Below are positions 54,782-62,868 of a stretch of 64,000 nt of DNA, one piece after another (positions within the stretch are counted from its first letter, which is position 1; every line of letters begins with the position of its first letter). Source of the stretch: Massilia horti. GTDB taxonomy: Bacteria > Pseudomonadota > Gammaproteobacteria > Burkholderiales > Burkholderiaceae_D. The notes below the pieces were generated by a model, which had not been told where the DNA came from, did not search any database, and worked only from the letters and a program-made list of their open reading frames with translations. The position numbers and the translations under genes were made by a program. The stretch spans positions 56,608-120,607 of the forward strand of contig NZ_SPUM01000140.1 in assembly GCF_004614195.1 (NCBI RefSeq), given 5' to 3'.

Positions 54782-56575
54782 CTAACGCGCGCCCCGCGTC
54801 GTCCGTGCTCTTTGCGCAACATCGACGTCGAGATAGCGCCAGGACGTGAATTCAACGGGGTGACGCTTGTAGTTTTTCAGCCACGGTTGACGGATATCTG
54901 CCGAGATGACCTGGGTCAGCGGCACCCACGGGTTGTACGCGTGAATCAGCTGGTTCATCTCGAAATACAGCGTCTGGCGCTGGGGCCCGTCGCTGAGAAG
55001 CCGCGCCTGTTCGTAGCGTTGGTTGTAGGCGGGAAGATTAAAGCGCGCGTAGTTCGCGCGGCCCGCGTTGGGGCCGTACAGGAGTTGGTAGAAGTTGTCG
55101 CCGTCGGGGAAATCGGCAATCCAGTTACTCTCGAACATCTGGACCTTGCCCAGACGCGAGGCCTTGATGATCTCGGTTTTCTTGTCGGACTTGAACGCCA
55201 CGCGCAGGCCGATCGAATTCAAGCACTTGCGCCACATTTCGTCGCGCAGGCGGCCGCTGACCGTCGCCTCGCTATACATCGTGAGCGTCAGCGGCTGGCC
55301 ATTCGGCTGGCGGCGAAAGCCGTCCGGGTCGCGCTTGTCGTAGCCGAAGCGGTCGAGCAAGGCATTGGCCAGCGCCGGGTCGTACGGCACCGGGCTGCGG
55401 TAGTTGGGATCGTAGCCGAGCACGTTGCGCGGCAGCGGCGACTCGGCCTTGACCGCAAACCCTTTCTTGAGCAACGCGATGTCCTCGGCATTGTTATAGG
55501 ACATCGAGATCGCCCGGCGCAGCGCCACCTTCTCCTTGCTGTAGCCGCCCAGCACCGGGTCTTCCATGTTCATCCACATGTAGTAGGTCTGCAGCACCGG
55601 AAAACGGTACAGCTGCATGCCACGCGCGGCCAGCTCCGGCTTGAGCTTGCCACCCTCGATCACCATGTCGGTCATCGATTCGGGCACCTGCTCGATGTAG
55701 TCGTACTCGCCGTTCAAGAAGCCCAGCATGCGCGCCTGGAATTCTTCAGCGATCTTGACCTCGACCCGGTCCACGCGCGGCAGGCGCTTGCCTTCGAGTT
55801 CGGCGCTGATCGCCTTGTCCACCGGGTCAATGCCGGGCGTCGCATGGAACACCGCGGTCGAGTCCGGGTTGCGCAGCAGGACGATGCGGTCGCTGCGCTT
55901 CCAGTCACCCACCATGAAGGGGCCAGTGCCGACCGGATAGTTTCCGGCCTGACCGGGGTGGGCCTCGATCACTTCGCGCGCGACCACGCCCGTTGCCGGC
56001 GTGGCCATATAAAACGGAAAGTTATTGTCCGGCTCGTTCAGGCGGATGCGCAGCGTGTAGCGGTCCGTCGCCTGCAGGCCGTCGATGTCGGTGTCGTAGC
56101 TGAAATTGTTCCTGAGCGCGGCATCGCCAGCGATCTTCCCTTCGAACATGAACGACCAGGGCGACTTGAGCGTCGGGTCATACAGGCGCTTGAGGCTGTA
56201 GACGTAATCCGCCGCCGTCACCTCGCGCCGCTTGCCCTTGAATGCCGGGTCCGGCGTGAAATAGATGCCGGGGCGGATGTGGAAGGTATAGGTGCGCCCA
56301 TCGTCGGTCACGACCGGCATGTCGGTCGCCGTATTACCTTGCAGCTTGACCGGGCGCGCAAGATAGTCGTAGCGCAGCAGCGGATCGAACAGGTTTTCCA
56401 GCAGCGACAAGGTCTCGATGTTGGACGCCACCGCCGGGTCGAGCCCGGTTTCGCTGGTGGTCAGGAACATATGCAAGACCTTCTGGCCGGCGCCGGATGT
56501 GGCCGGGTCGGCGCCAGCCGGGCTGCACAGTGCAGCGAGGATCAGGGCAGCGGCAGCAGTCTTGCGAAATTTCAT
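54782..56575 (-). CDS. ABC transporter family-5 solute-binding protein
   Basis: A 597-residue periplasmic protein with a Sec signal (KFRKTAAAALILAALCSPAG). The family segments are EAHPGQAGNYPVGTGPFMVG and IMMWMNMEDPV-like YMWMNMEDPVLGGY, with YVEFMMW replaced; the fold is that of DppA/OppA/YejA oligopeptide binders. No permease or ATPase genes are next to it, so the transporter it serves is unlinked, or it works with the TonB receptor downstream. The start is the ATG at 56575; a TTG just before it is also in frame. Confidence 0.88.
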   Translation of the reverse strand: MKFRKTAAAALILAALCSPAGADPATSGAGQKVLHMFLTTSETGLDPAVASNIETLSLLENLFDPLLRYDYLARPVKLQGNTATDMPVVTDDGRTYTFHIRPGIYFTPDPAFKGKRREVTAADYVYSLKRLYDPTLKSPWSFMFEGKIAGDAALRNNFSYDTDIDGLQATDRYTLRIRLNEPDNNFPFYMATPATGVVAREVIEAHPGQAGNYPVGTGPFMVGDWKRSDRIVLLRNPDSTAVFHATPGIDPVDKAISAELEGKRLPRVDRVEVKIAEEFQARMLGFLNGEYDYIEQVPESMTDMVIEGGKLKPELAARGMQLYRFPVLQTYYMWMNMEDPVLGGYSKEKVALRRAISMSYNNAEDIALLKKGFAVKAESPLPRNVLGYDPNYRSPVPYDPALANALLDRFGYDKRDPDGFRRQPNGQPLTLTMYSEATVSGRLRDEMWRKCLNSIGLRVAFKSDKKTEIIKASRLGKVQMFESNWIADFPDGDNFYQLLYGPNAGRANYARFNLPAYNQRYEQARLLSDGPQRQTLYFEMNQLIHAYNPWVPLTQVISADIRQPWLKNYKRHPVEFTSWRYLDVDVAQRARTTRGAR

Positions 56576-56763
56576 CAATATGGTCCAGGTGATTTGGCCT
56601 CGCGGCCCTTGCCTATGATAGGCCGGCGCTTTAATACAGGCAACGCTCCGGGCGCGGCATCATAACTTTTTAGCATGGCGCGGGTGCATTCTTTCATCAA
56701 TGAAGCTTGCTCTGCGCCTATACTGTCCGCTGCACAATCGTGCGAATCACAGCGGATATATTC

Positions 56764-58002
56764 ATGGCGTTAAATTACATCTGGTCTGGCTTCTTTCTAA
56801 TAGGCTTCATCGCGGCGGTGGCGCAGTGGCTGTTCCTCGGCGACACCGAGATTTTCAAAAAGATCATTGACGGCACCTTCGACTCGGCCAAGGTCGCCGT
56901 GATGGACATCGCACTGCCGCTGGCCGGCGTGATGACCTTGTGGCTGGGCCTGATGAACGTGGGCGAAAAGGCGGGGGCGGTCGGCTTTTTGGCGAAAATC
57001 ATCTCGCCTTTCTTTTCCCGCATCTTCCCGGAGGTGCCGAAGGATCACCCGGCCACCGGCCACATGGTGATGAACTTTTCGGCCAACCTGCTGGGCCTGG
57101 ACAATGCCGCCACGCCGTTCGGCCTGAAGGCGATGGAAAGCCTGCAAAGCCTGAACACGGACAAGGACACTGCCAGCAATCCGCAGATCATGTTCCTGGT
57201 GCTGCACACCTCGGGCCTGACCCTGATTCCGCTGGCGATCATGGCGCAGCGCGCCATCCTGGGCGCCGCGGACCCGTCCGATATTTTCATCCCGTGCATG
57301 ATCGGCACCTACATCTCGGCGGTCGCCGGCATCATCGCGGTCTCGTTCTGGCAGCGCATTAACCTGTTCGACCGCGTGGTGGTCGGCTGGCTGGGCGGCA
57401 TCACTGCCGCGCTCGGCGTGATGGTGTGGTGCATGACCCATTACCTGAGCAAGCCGGAAATCGAGCTGGTCTCCAAGGTTGCCAGCAACCTCCTGCTGCT
57501 GAGCATTATCGTCGCCTTCATCGGCGGCGCGATGAGGAAACGCGTCAACGTCTACGACGCCTTCATCGAAGGCGCCAAGGGCGGCATCCAGACCTCGATC
57601 ACGATCATTCCCTACCTGGTCGGCATGCTGGTGGCCATTTCCGTCGTGCGCAACTCGGGCGTGCTGGGCTTTGTCGTCGACGGCCTGAACTGGGTGTTCG
57701 TTCGCTTGGGCATCAACACCGACTTCGTGCCGGCGCTGCCGACCGCGCTGATGAAGCCGCTCTCGGGCAGCGGGTCGCGGGCGATGATGATTGACGCCAT
57801 GAAGACCTACGGCCCGGATTCCTTCGTCGGCCGCCTGGCCTGCATCTTCCAGGGCTCGGCCGACACCACGTTCTATATCGTGGCCCTGTACTTCGGCTCG
57901 GTCGGTATCCGCAACACGCGCTACGCTATTCCCGCGGGGCTGATTGCCGACTTCGCGGGCGTGGTCGGTGCCATTTTCATTGCCTACCTGTTCTTCGGTT
58001 GA
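56764..58002 (+). CDS. Spore maturation protein A/B fusion (two nucleoside-recognition domains)
   Basis: A 412-residue integral membrane protein joining SpmA- and SpmB-like halves. The SpmA half has NFSANLLGLDNAATPFGLKA and the SpmB half has PLSGSGSRAMMIDAMKTYG. At least eight hydrophobic segments are visible. In Bacillus spmA and spmB are separate genes needed for dehydration of the spore core. In proteobacteria the fused form is annotated as a nucleoside-recognition protein of unknown function. The PBP4-type gene follows with a gap of 8 bp and is surely co-transcribed. Confidence 0.9.
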   Translation: MALNYIWSGFFLIGFIAAVAQWLFLGDTEIFKKIIDGTFDSAKVAVMDIALPLAGVMTLWLGLMNVGEKAGAVGFLAKIISPFFSRIFPEVPKDHPATGHMVMNFSANLLGLDNAATPFGLKAMESLQSLNTDKDTASNPQIMFLVLHTSGLTLIPLAIMAQRAILGAADPSDIFIPCMIGTYISAVAGIIAVSFWQRINLFDRVVVGWLGGITAALGVMVWCMTHYLSKPEIELVSKVASNLLLLSIIVAFIGGAMRKRVNVYDAFIEGAKGGIQTSITIIPYLVGMLVAISVVRNSGVLGFVVDGLNWVFVRLGINTDFVPALPTALMKPLSGSGSRAMMIDAMKTYGPDSFVGRLACIFQGSADTTFYIVALYFGSVGIRNTRYAIPAGLIADFAGVVGAIFIAYLFFG

Positions 58003-58010
58003 GGACTACC

Positions 58011-59504
58011 ATGCTCCGTCGCATCGCCATTGCCGCCCTTTTCTCTGCCTGCCTGCCAACCGCCCACGCCCAGTTGCCGCCGCCGGTGGCGCAACTGCTC
58101 AGTGAAGCCAACATTCCCGAGGACGCGATGAGCGTGCTGGTGGTGCGCGGCGACACGGTGGTGGCCGCGCACCACGCGCAGCAGCCGCGTACGCCGGCCT
58201 CGACCATGAAACTGGTGACGACCCTGGTCGGCCTTGAACAGCTCGGGCCGGTGTTTCGCGGCCGCACCGAGCTGCGTACCGTTGGCGAGGTGAAGAACGG
58301 CGTGCTGCAGGGAGACCTGATCGTGCGCGGCGGCGCCGACGCCGATTTCTCGGGCGAGGCGCTGGAAAACATGCTGCGCGCGCTGCGCTACCAGGGCATC
58401 CGCAAGATCGCGGGCAACCTGGTGTTCGACCGCGCGCTGTGGAATCCGGCGCGCGGCGACGTGGGGCTGCCGCCATTCGACGAGTATCCGGATGCGTATT
58501 ACAACGTCATCCCCGACGCCCTGATGGTCAACAAGAACATGCTGCAGATCGACATGCGCTCGACTGGCAACAAGCTGCAGCTCGAAATGCAACCCGCGCT
58601 CGACCGCGTGACGGTGGCGTCAAGCATGAAGCTGATCGACGTCGACTGCGCCAAATGGGAGGATGGCTGGAAGCTGCCGGAAGTGGTGCGCCAGAAGGAT
58701 GGCAGCATCAAGGTGATGTTGCGCGGCACTTTCCCGAAGCACTGCACCGCGGCCAACAGCATCAACGTGGTCGACCGCGACGATTACCTCGACCGCCTGT
58801 TCCGCCTGAAGTGGAAGCAGGTCGGCGGCAGCTTCCATGGCAAGACCATGGCGGGCACCACGCCGTCGGACGCCAAATTGCTGGCCCAGCACGTATCGCG
58901 CGCGTTACCGGAAATCGTACGCGACATTAACAAACCGTCGGACAACACGCTGGCACGCACCGTGTTCCTGAGCCTGGGCAGCCTGGAGGCCGACCCGCTG
59001 CTGGGCAGCCGCCCGCTGCCGGGCAGCCCGGACACCACCTTCGCGCGTGCCGACCAGGCGGTGCGCAACTGGATGCGCGAGCACCGCATCGACGACGCCG
59101 GGCTGGTGCTGGAGAACGGCTCCGGCCTGTCGCGCATCGAGCGCATCAGCGCGCTGCAGATGGGTGGCCTGCTGCAGGCCGGCCTGCGCAGCAAGTGGGC
59201 GCCGGAATTCATGGCCAGCATGCCGATCGTCGCCGTGGATGGCACGATGCGCAAGCGCCTGCACGACAGCCCGGCCGCGAGCGTGGCGCGCCTGAAGACC
59301 GGCAGCCTCAGGGACGTTACCGCGATTGCCGGCTACGTGCCGGACGCCAGCGGCCGTCAGTGCGTCGTGGTGGCGATGATCAACAGCGAGCAGATCAGTA
59401 ATGGCCGGGGCCGCAAGGCGCTCGATGCGCTGGTGGACTGGGTGGCGCGACTGGATGCGCCGGCACCGACCGTGCAAGTGACGCAAGCTCCACAAGCCAA
59501 CTAA
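58011..59504 (+). CDS. dacB: D-alanyl-D-alanine carboxypeptidase / endopeptidase (PBP4, S13 family)
   Basis: A 497-residue S13 peptidase with a Sec signal (MLRRIAIAALFSACLPTAHA). The acyl-enzyme Ser64 and Lys67 lie in PASTMKLVTT, the S-x-N motif is SDNTLAR (about residue 305-310), and the K-T-G motif lies in ARLKTGSLRD. It trims or cuts peptidoglycan peptide bridges in the periplasm. Start: the ATG at 58011, not the TTG 12 bases upstream. The spmA/spmB-dacB order recalls the dacB-spmA-spmB operon of Bacillus, although that DacB belongs to another family. Confidence 0.94.
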   Translation: MLRRIAIAALFSACLPTAHAQLPPPVAQLLSEANIPEDAMSVLVVRGDTVVAAHHAQQPRTPASTMKLVTTLVGLEQLGPVFRGRTELRTVGEVKNGVLQGDLIVRGGADADFSGEALENMLRALRYQGIRKIAGNLVFDRALWNPARGDVGLPPFDEYPDAYYNVIPDALMVNKNMLQIDMRSTGNKLQLEMQPALDRVTVASSMKLIDVDCAKWEDGWKLPEVVRQKDGSIKVMLRGTFPKHCTAANSINVVDRDDYLDRLFRLKWKQVGGSFHGKTMAGTTPSDAKLLAQHVSRALPEIVRDINKPSDNTLARTVFLSLGSLEADPLLGSRPLPGSPDTTFARADQAVRNWMREHRIDDAGLVLENGSGLSRIERISALQMGGLLQAGLRSKWAPEFMASMPIVAVDGTMRKRLHDSPAASVARLKTGSLRDVTAIAGYVPDASGRQCVVVAMINSEQISNGRGRKALDALVDWVARLDAPAPTVQVTQAPQAN

Positions 59505-59651
59505 ACGGTACGCCACGCTCAAGAAGAGCAGGTGGCACCGTCCTGGATCGGTTTGAAGTTTAAGATTGAGAAAGAAAATACGGTGAAATCCGCCGGAAAT
59601 ATGATGGCGTATTTCCGCGGTTTATTTCCTGTCCAAGAAAGCGTTAATCGA

Positions 59652-59672
59652 CGTACCCGAGCGGGAACGAAT
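59652..59672. promoter_or_regulatory. Operator-like site 1 of the hip-type module
   Basis: CGTACCCG, one or two bases, then CGGGAACGAAT. It has the inverted half-sites CGTWCCCG seen again at the other three sites. Confidence 0.6.
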
Positions 59673-59697
59673 AACATCTGCCACTGGTTTTGGCCAG

Positions 59698-59719
59698 GAT
59701 TCGTATCCGATCGGTTACG
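59698..59719. promoter_or_regulatory. Operator-like site 2 of the hip-type module
   Basis: GATTCGTATCCGATCGGTTACG, an imperfect inverted repeat of TCGTATCCG and CGGTTACG. Confidence 0.6.
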
Positions 59720-59750
59720 TTCATGCGCATCCTGCACCAATGCTCACGAA

Positions 59751-59771
59751 TTCGTTCCCTATCGGGTACGA
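59751..59771. promoter_or_regulatory. Operator-like site 3 of the hip-type module
   Basis: TTCGTTCCC, four bases, GGGTACGAAA. This is the best-formed site and is the inverse of site 1. Confidence 0.65.
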
Positions 59772-59809
59772 AAGAGACTTTCTCCGCGTTTGCCATGGCA
59801 TCATGCATA

Positions 59810-59824
59810 CGAGCGGATACGAAT
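59810..59824. promoter_or_regulatory. Operator half-site 4 of the hip-type module
   Basis: CGAGCGGATACGAAT, one good half-site with a weak partner, 15 bases before the antitoxin ATG. Confidence 0.5.
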
Positions 59825-59838
59825 CAAAGGGTGCGACC

Positions 59839-60123
59839 ATGGGTAAAGATGTGTTCGTTGGCGAAATGATGGCGTTGGCCAACCTCGTTCGAGCGTCCCG
59901 GCTAGCCCAAGGCCTGACTCGGGATGAGCTGGCGAGCGCGACCGGCTTGTCTCCCAAATTTATCTCACATGTCGAGGCCGGAAAGCCCACCGCCCAGTTT
60001 GGCAAGGTACTCCACCTTCTCACCGAACTGGGCATCTCCTTGCATGCACAGTCTGCGGTCCACATCTCGGAAAAAACGGCCCAAAAGGCAATGAATCGCC
60101 GGCGAACAAGCTATGGCAGCTAG
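59839..60123 (+). CDS. HipB-like XRE-family antitoxin
   Basis: A 94-residue protein with a HTH (residues about 14-66: RLAQGLTRDELASATGLSPK, then FISHVEAGKPTAQFGKVLHL). It matches HipB-type antitoxins in size and motif. The ATG at 59839 has AAAGGG about 8 bases upstream; in-frame codons before it cover the operator sites, so this start was chosen. Its end overlaps the truncated HipA-like frame by 11 bases, the usual hipBA arrangement. Intact by sequence. Confidence 0.75.
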   Translation: MGKDVFVGEMMALANLVRASRLAQGLTRDELASATGLSPKFISHVEAGKPTAQFGKVLHLLTELGISLHAQSAVHISEKTAQKAMNRRRTSYGS

Positions 60124-60315
60124 GGCTCTTGTCGCATTCGCAAACCGCCTTCGGGTGGGCGTCCTGCAAGATGAGAACGGCACCTGGTCATTCATCTACG
60201 ATGTCCAGTGGCTCGCGACGCGGCAACAGTCAACCCGGATGCAGGCGAAGCGCGACTCCTCAATTCCATCGTGGCGATGCCGCTGGACGAAATGAGCAGA
60301 GCATTGCGCAGGTAA
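60113..60315 (+). pseudogene. Truncated HipA-like kinase gene
   Basis: The frame from 60113 begins MAARALVAFANRLRVGVLQD, then GTWSFIYDVQWLAT, which matches the N-terminal subdomain of HipA (about 40 residues). After about 60225 it loses family character and stops at 60295. In another frame, 60232-60315 reads NPDAGEARLLNSIVAMPLDE and ends MSRALRR-stop, a coding-looking tail of unknown origin. A full HipA has about 430 residues, so most of the kinase domain is missing and the remains look like a deletion joining two ends. HipS-like single-domain proteins of HipBST systems are an alternative but are about 100 residues long. Confidence 0.6.
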
Positions 60316-60371
60316 GATGTTGGGGGTACCGCGGCCGGCCTCAACGTAGGCCGGTAGCGCTGCACGATCCG

Positions 60372-60397
60372 AAAAAAGGCCAGCAAGTCAGCTGACC
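60372..60397 (-). terminator. Intrinsic terminator of the lipoprotein gene
   Basis: On the minus strand GGTCAGC, TGACTT, GCTGGCC form a seven-base-pair stem with one G-U pair, followed by six T. Confidence 0.8.
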
Positions 60398-60425
60398 TCT
60401 CCCTGGTCAATTGAGATCGATCTTC

Positions 60426-61082
60426 TCACTTCGACGTCTTCGCCCCGCCCGAACCACCCACGCCGCCGCTCGCTTCCATCCACGGCGTGCCCACCACTTC
60501 CGGCTTGGCCTCGACCAGCAAGACCTCGGCGCCGGTGCTCTCGCGGATCGTGCGGATCACGTCGTTCATCGCCTTGTCGGTCCAGCCTTCGGGCGTGCCC
60601 ATGAACCTGCCCGTCAGGCGCCGCGGCCATTCGAGCCAGCCGCCTTCCTTCTTGCTGAACACCGCGTACATGTCGAGGTGGTAGCCGCCCTTGTACGGGA
60701 ACAGGCAGGCGATCATGTTCATGTTGTCACCACCGTTCACACGCGGGTTCGCCTTGGCGGTCCAGCTCGCGCCTTCACAGACCGGGGTGGGCGTGGCGGC
60801 CACCGCGCCAGGCGCGGCGCCGGGCGCAGTGGCGGAGAGCTTGAAGCGTCCCGGCTGTTCCTGCACCTGCGCCTCCGGAGAGGCCATGGTCGCGTTGGCC
60901 ACGTTGCGGTTGATGCCTTCGGTGGCGGCCTTGGCGACCTCCGGACCCGCCGCGCCGGTCTTGATATCGAATACCCGGAAATACTCGACCTTCTTGTCCC
61001 TGGATGCGAACATGTTGCCGTCGCCAGTGCTGCATCCCGCCAGCGCCACGGCGACAGCGACCGCCATCATCGAGCTTTTCAT
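60426..61082 (-). CDS. Hypothetical lipoprotein
   Basis: A 218-residue protein with a lipoprotein signal (MKSSMMAVAVAVALAGCST, lipobox A-L-A-G-C). The mature protein has a low-complexity Ala/Pro-rich linker (ATAPGAAPGAVAATPTP, about residues 83-98), two Cys (CEGAS and MIACLFPY) and WPRRLTGRF. The start was chosen for the signal and a GAGAGG box; the frame is open upstream without meaning. I do not recognise the family. It ends at an intrinsic terminator. Confidence 0.75.
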   Translation of the reverse strand: MKSSMMAVAVAVALAGCSTGDGNMFASRDKKVEYFRVFDIKTGAAGPEVAKAATEGINRNVANATMASPEAQVQEQPGRFKLSATAPGAAPGAVAATPTPVCEGASWTAKANPRVNGGDNMNMIACLFPYKGGYHLDMYAVFSKKEGGWLEWPRRLTGRFMGTPEGWTDKAMNDVIRTIRESTGAEVLLVEAKPEVVGTPWMEASGGVGGSGGAKTSK

Positions 61083-61265
61083 CACGCACCTCTCAGTAGG
61101 AAATTGGACATCGTTCTTGTTGTGCGAGAGGAAGCTTGCCGCCAGATCGAGCGGCAGCCTTAGCTTCTCTGCAGTACGTCCCCGATTGTGTCGGGCCGAA
61201 CCGCAGCAAAGCCTGAGAATGCTCAACTGTGTGGGGGCAGCGTCAGCGGTGCGCGACAGCGCGGT

Positions 61266-61877
61266 TCAGAGCACGCGGCGGAAGGTCTGGCGCACCAGTT
61301 CGCGGTCGCCGCAATCGAAGTGCCACCATTCGGTGCGGATGCCGAAAAAGCCGGCCTGGAGCATGGCTTCGCGCAGCAGGCGGCGGTTCGCGACCTGCTG
61401 TCCGGTCAGTGTGCCGGCGGCGAGAAAGTCCTCCTCGAGCGCCGGGTGGGAAAGGTCGGTCATGTCGTCAAAGCGGGTGCCCATGTCGAGCTCGCGGCCA
61501 TGCGCGTCCAGCAGCGTGATGTCCAGCGCCATGCCGTACGAGTGGATCGAGCCGCGCTGCGGGCTGGCCAGGTACATCTGCAAGCCGGTGTCCGCCAGCG
61601 AATCCCACAGCTGCTGCTGCACCCGCTGCGGGCGCAGCGCGTCCAGCACCAGCGGCGTGCAGTCGGGCCGGTTCGCGCGCAGCCAGCCCACGACCCGTTC
61701 CAATGCGGCGGCGGCGTCGCGGTGCAGCCAGGCGCAGTCGAACGGCGAGTACAGGTCGCGTCCGACGAAGTTGTTCGGGCTGGCGTAACGCAGGTCGACG
61801 GCAATGCCGCCAATGGTGGACAGGTGGCGGAATTCGGGGCTGCCAGCGATTTCTTCGCTGGCCAGGGTGAGGCTCAT
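61266..61877 (-). CDS. ddpX: D-alanyl-D-alanine dipeptidase (VanX/DdpX-like, M15)
   Basis: A 203-residue M15D zinc peptidase. The S-x-H-x6-D motif is SIHSYGMALDIT, the catalytic Glu and third ligand lie in TEWWHFDCG, and RPQRVQQQL is also typical. It cleaves free D-Ala-D-Ala, reusing D-alanine from cell-wall peptides; in VanX-type clusters it instead supports vancomycin resistance, but no vanHA genes are visible. The Met at 61877 follows AAGGA by a normal distance and overlaps the lysR stop (ATGA), so it was preferred to the Met at 61883. Confidence 0.92.
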   Translation of the reverse strand: MSLTLASEEIAGSPEFRHLSTIGGIAVDLRYASPNNFVGRDLYSPFDCAWLHRDAAAALERVVGWLRANRPDCTPLVLDALRPQRVQQQLWDSLADTGLQMYLASPQRGSIHSYGMALDITLLDAHGRELDMGTRFDDMTDLSHPALEEDFLAAGTLTGQQVANRRLLREAMLQAGFFGIRTEWWHFDCGDRELVRQTFRRVL

Positions 61878-62779
61878 TGACATCCTTTTTCAAGCAGGGC
61901 GCGCGCAGTCGCACCGATACAGTTGACCAGCTCGCGCGCACCGTGCGACAGCGGCGCGTGGCTGGCCGTGAGCAGGTACAGGTGCACCGGCAGCTCCGGC
62001 GCCCATGTGCGGCGCTGCACCTTGCCGCAGACGGAGGATGCCGCGGTAAACGGGTCGAGGATGGCGGTGCCGGCACCCGCCTCGACCAGCGCGCGCGCAA
62101 TCTGGTAGGTCTGCACCACGGTCTGGAACACCGGGTGCACGCCTTGCGCCTCGCACGCGGCCACCACCATTTCGCCCAGCGGGTCGCGATCGGCAAGGCC
62201 GATCAGCTCACCAGACAGGCCGTTCGCCGTGATCGGCTCGGCGCATTCGGCCTCGCTCCAGGTGCCGCTGGGGGCCAGCACGGTGAGCAGGCCCTGCGCG
62301 ATCGGCTCGGCCACGATGCCGGGGTGGCGCGGATCCTGCAGCGACAGCGCCAGGTCCGCTTCGCCCAGGCGCAGCGCGTTGACGATCTCGCTCGTGTGGT
62401 AGGTCGCCAGTTCGCAGCGGGTCTGCGGGAAGTCGCGGCGCCAATGCGTCAAGGCGGTGGGCAGCACGCTGACCGCGATGGTCGGGGTCGACACCAGGCG
62501 CACCGTCTCCATCGCGCGGCCCTTCAGGCTCGCGGCCAGACGGCGGATGCCCTGCAGGTCGCGGTTGAGCTTTTCGGTCTCGGCGAACAGGCGGTGCGCT
62601 TCGGGCTTGGGATAGAGCTTGCCGCGCACGCGCTCGAACAGGGGCATCCCCAGCTGCAGCTCGGCGTGCTGGAGCACTTTGGTGACCGCCGGTTGCGAAA
62701 TGTGGAGAACCTGGGCGGCGCCACTGATGGTGCCAACTTGCATGATGGCGTGGAAAACTTCGATGTGGCGCAGGCGCAT
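61874..62779 (-). CDS. LysR-family transcriptional regulator
   Basis: A 301-residue LysR regulator: winged HTH MRLRHIEVFHAIMQVGTISG, with AAQVLHISQPAVTK, then a periplasmic-binding-protein-like effector domain. It is translationally coupled to the D-Ala-D-Ala dipeptidase gene, which is its probable target. Confidence 0.93.
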   Translation of the reverse strand: MRLRHIEVFHAIMQVGTISGAAQVLHISQPAVTKVLQHAELQLGMPLFERVRGKLYPKPEAHRLFAETEKLNRDLQGIRRLAASLKGRAMETVRLVSTPTIAVSVLPTALTHWRRDFPQTRCELATYHTSEIVNALRLGEADLALSLQDPRHPGIVAEPIAQGLLTVLAPSGTWSEAECAEPITANGLSGELIGLADRDPLGEMVVAACEAQGVHPVFQTVVQTYQIARALVEAGAGTAILDPFTAASSVCGKVQRRTWAPELPVHLYLLTASHAPLSHGARELVNCIGATARALLEKGCQ

Positions 62780-62868
62780 GCTCTTCTATCCTTCAAAGAC
62801 AAGCCCGCGCTCGGAGCGCGGACTTGTCAAAGCATATCGGAAAAACCACCTTGCCGCGATGGAACTGA

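Larger units (their letters stand above)
59505..59838. other. Regulatory region upstream of the XRE antitoxin-like gene
   Basis: 334 bases without a gene, lower in GC than the surroundings and holding four related operator-like sites between 59652 and 59824. Nothing coding is convincing, though an open frame (from 59740) runs through the third and fourth sites into the antitoxin. Confidence 0.5.

Noticed and set aside
61266..61877. Vancomycin-resistance cluster
   Set aside because: Only the VanX-like dipeptidase is present; no vanH, vanA-type ligase or VanRS genes adjoin it, so a recycling role is more likely.
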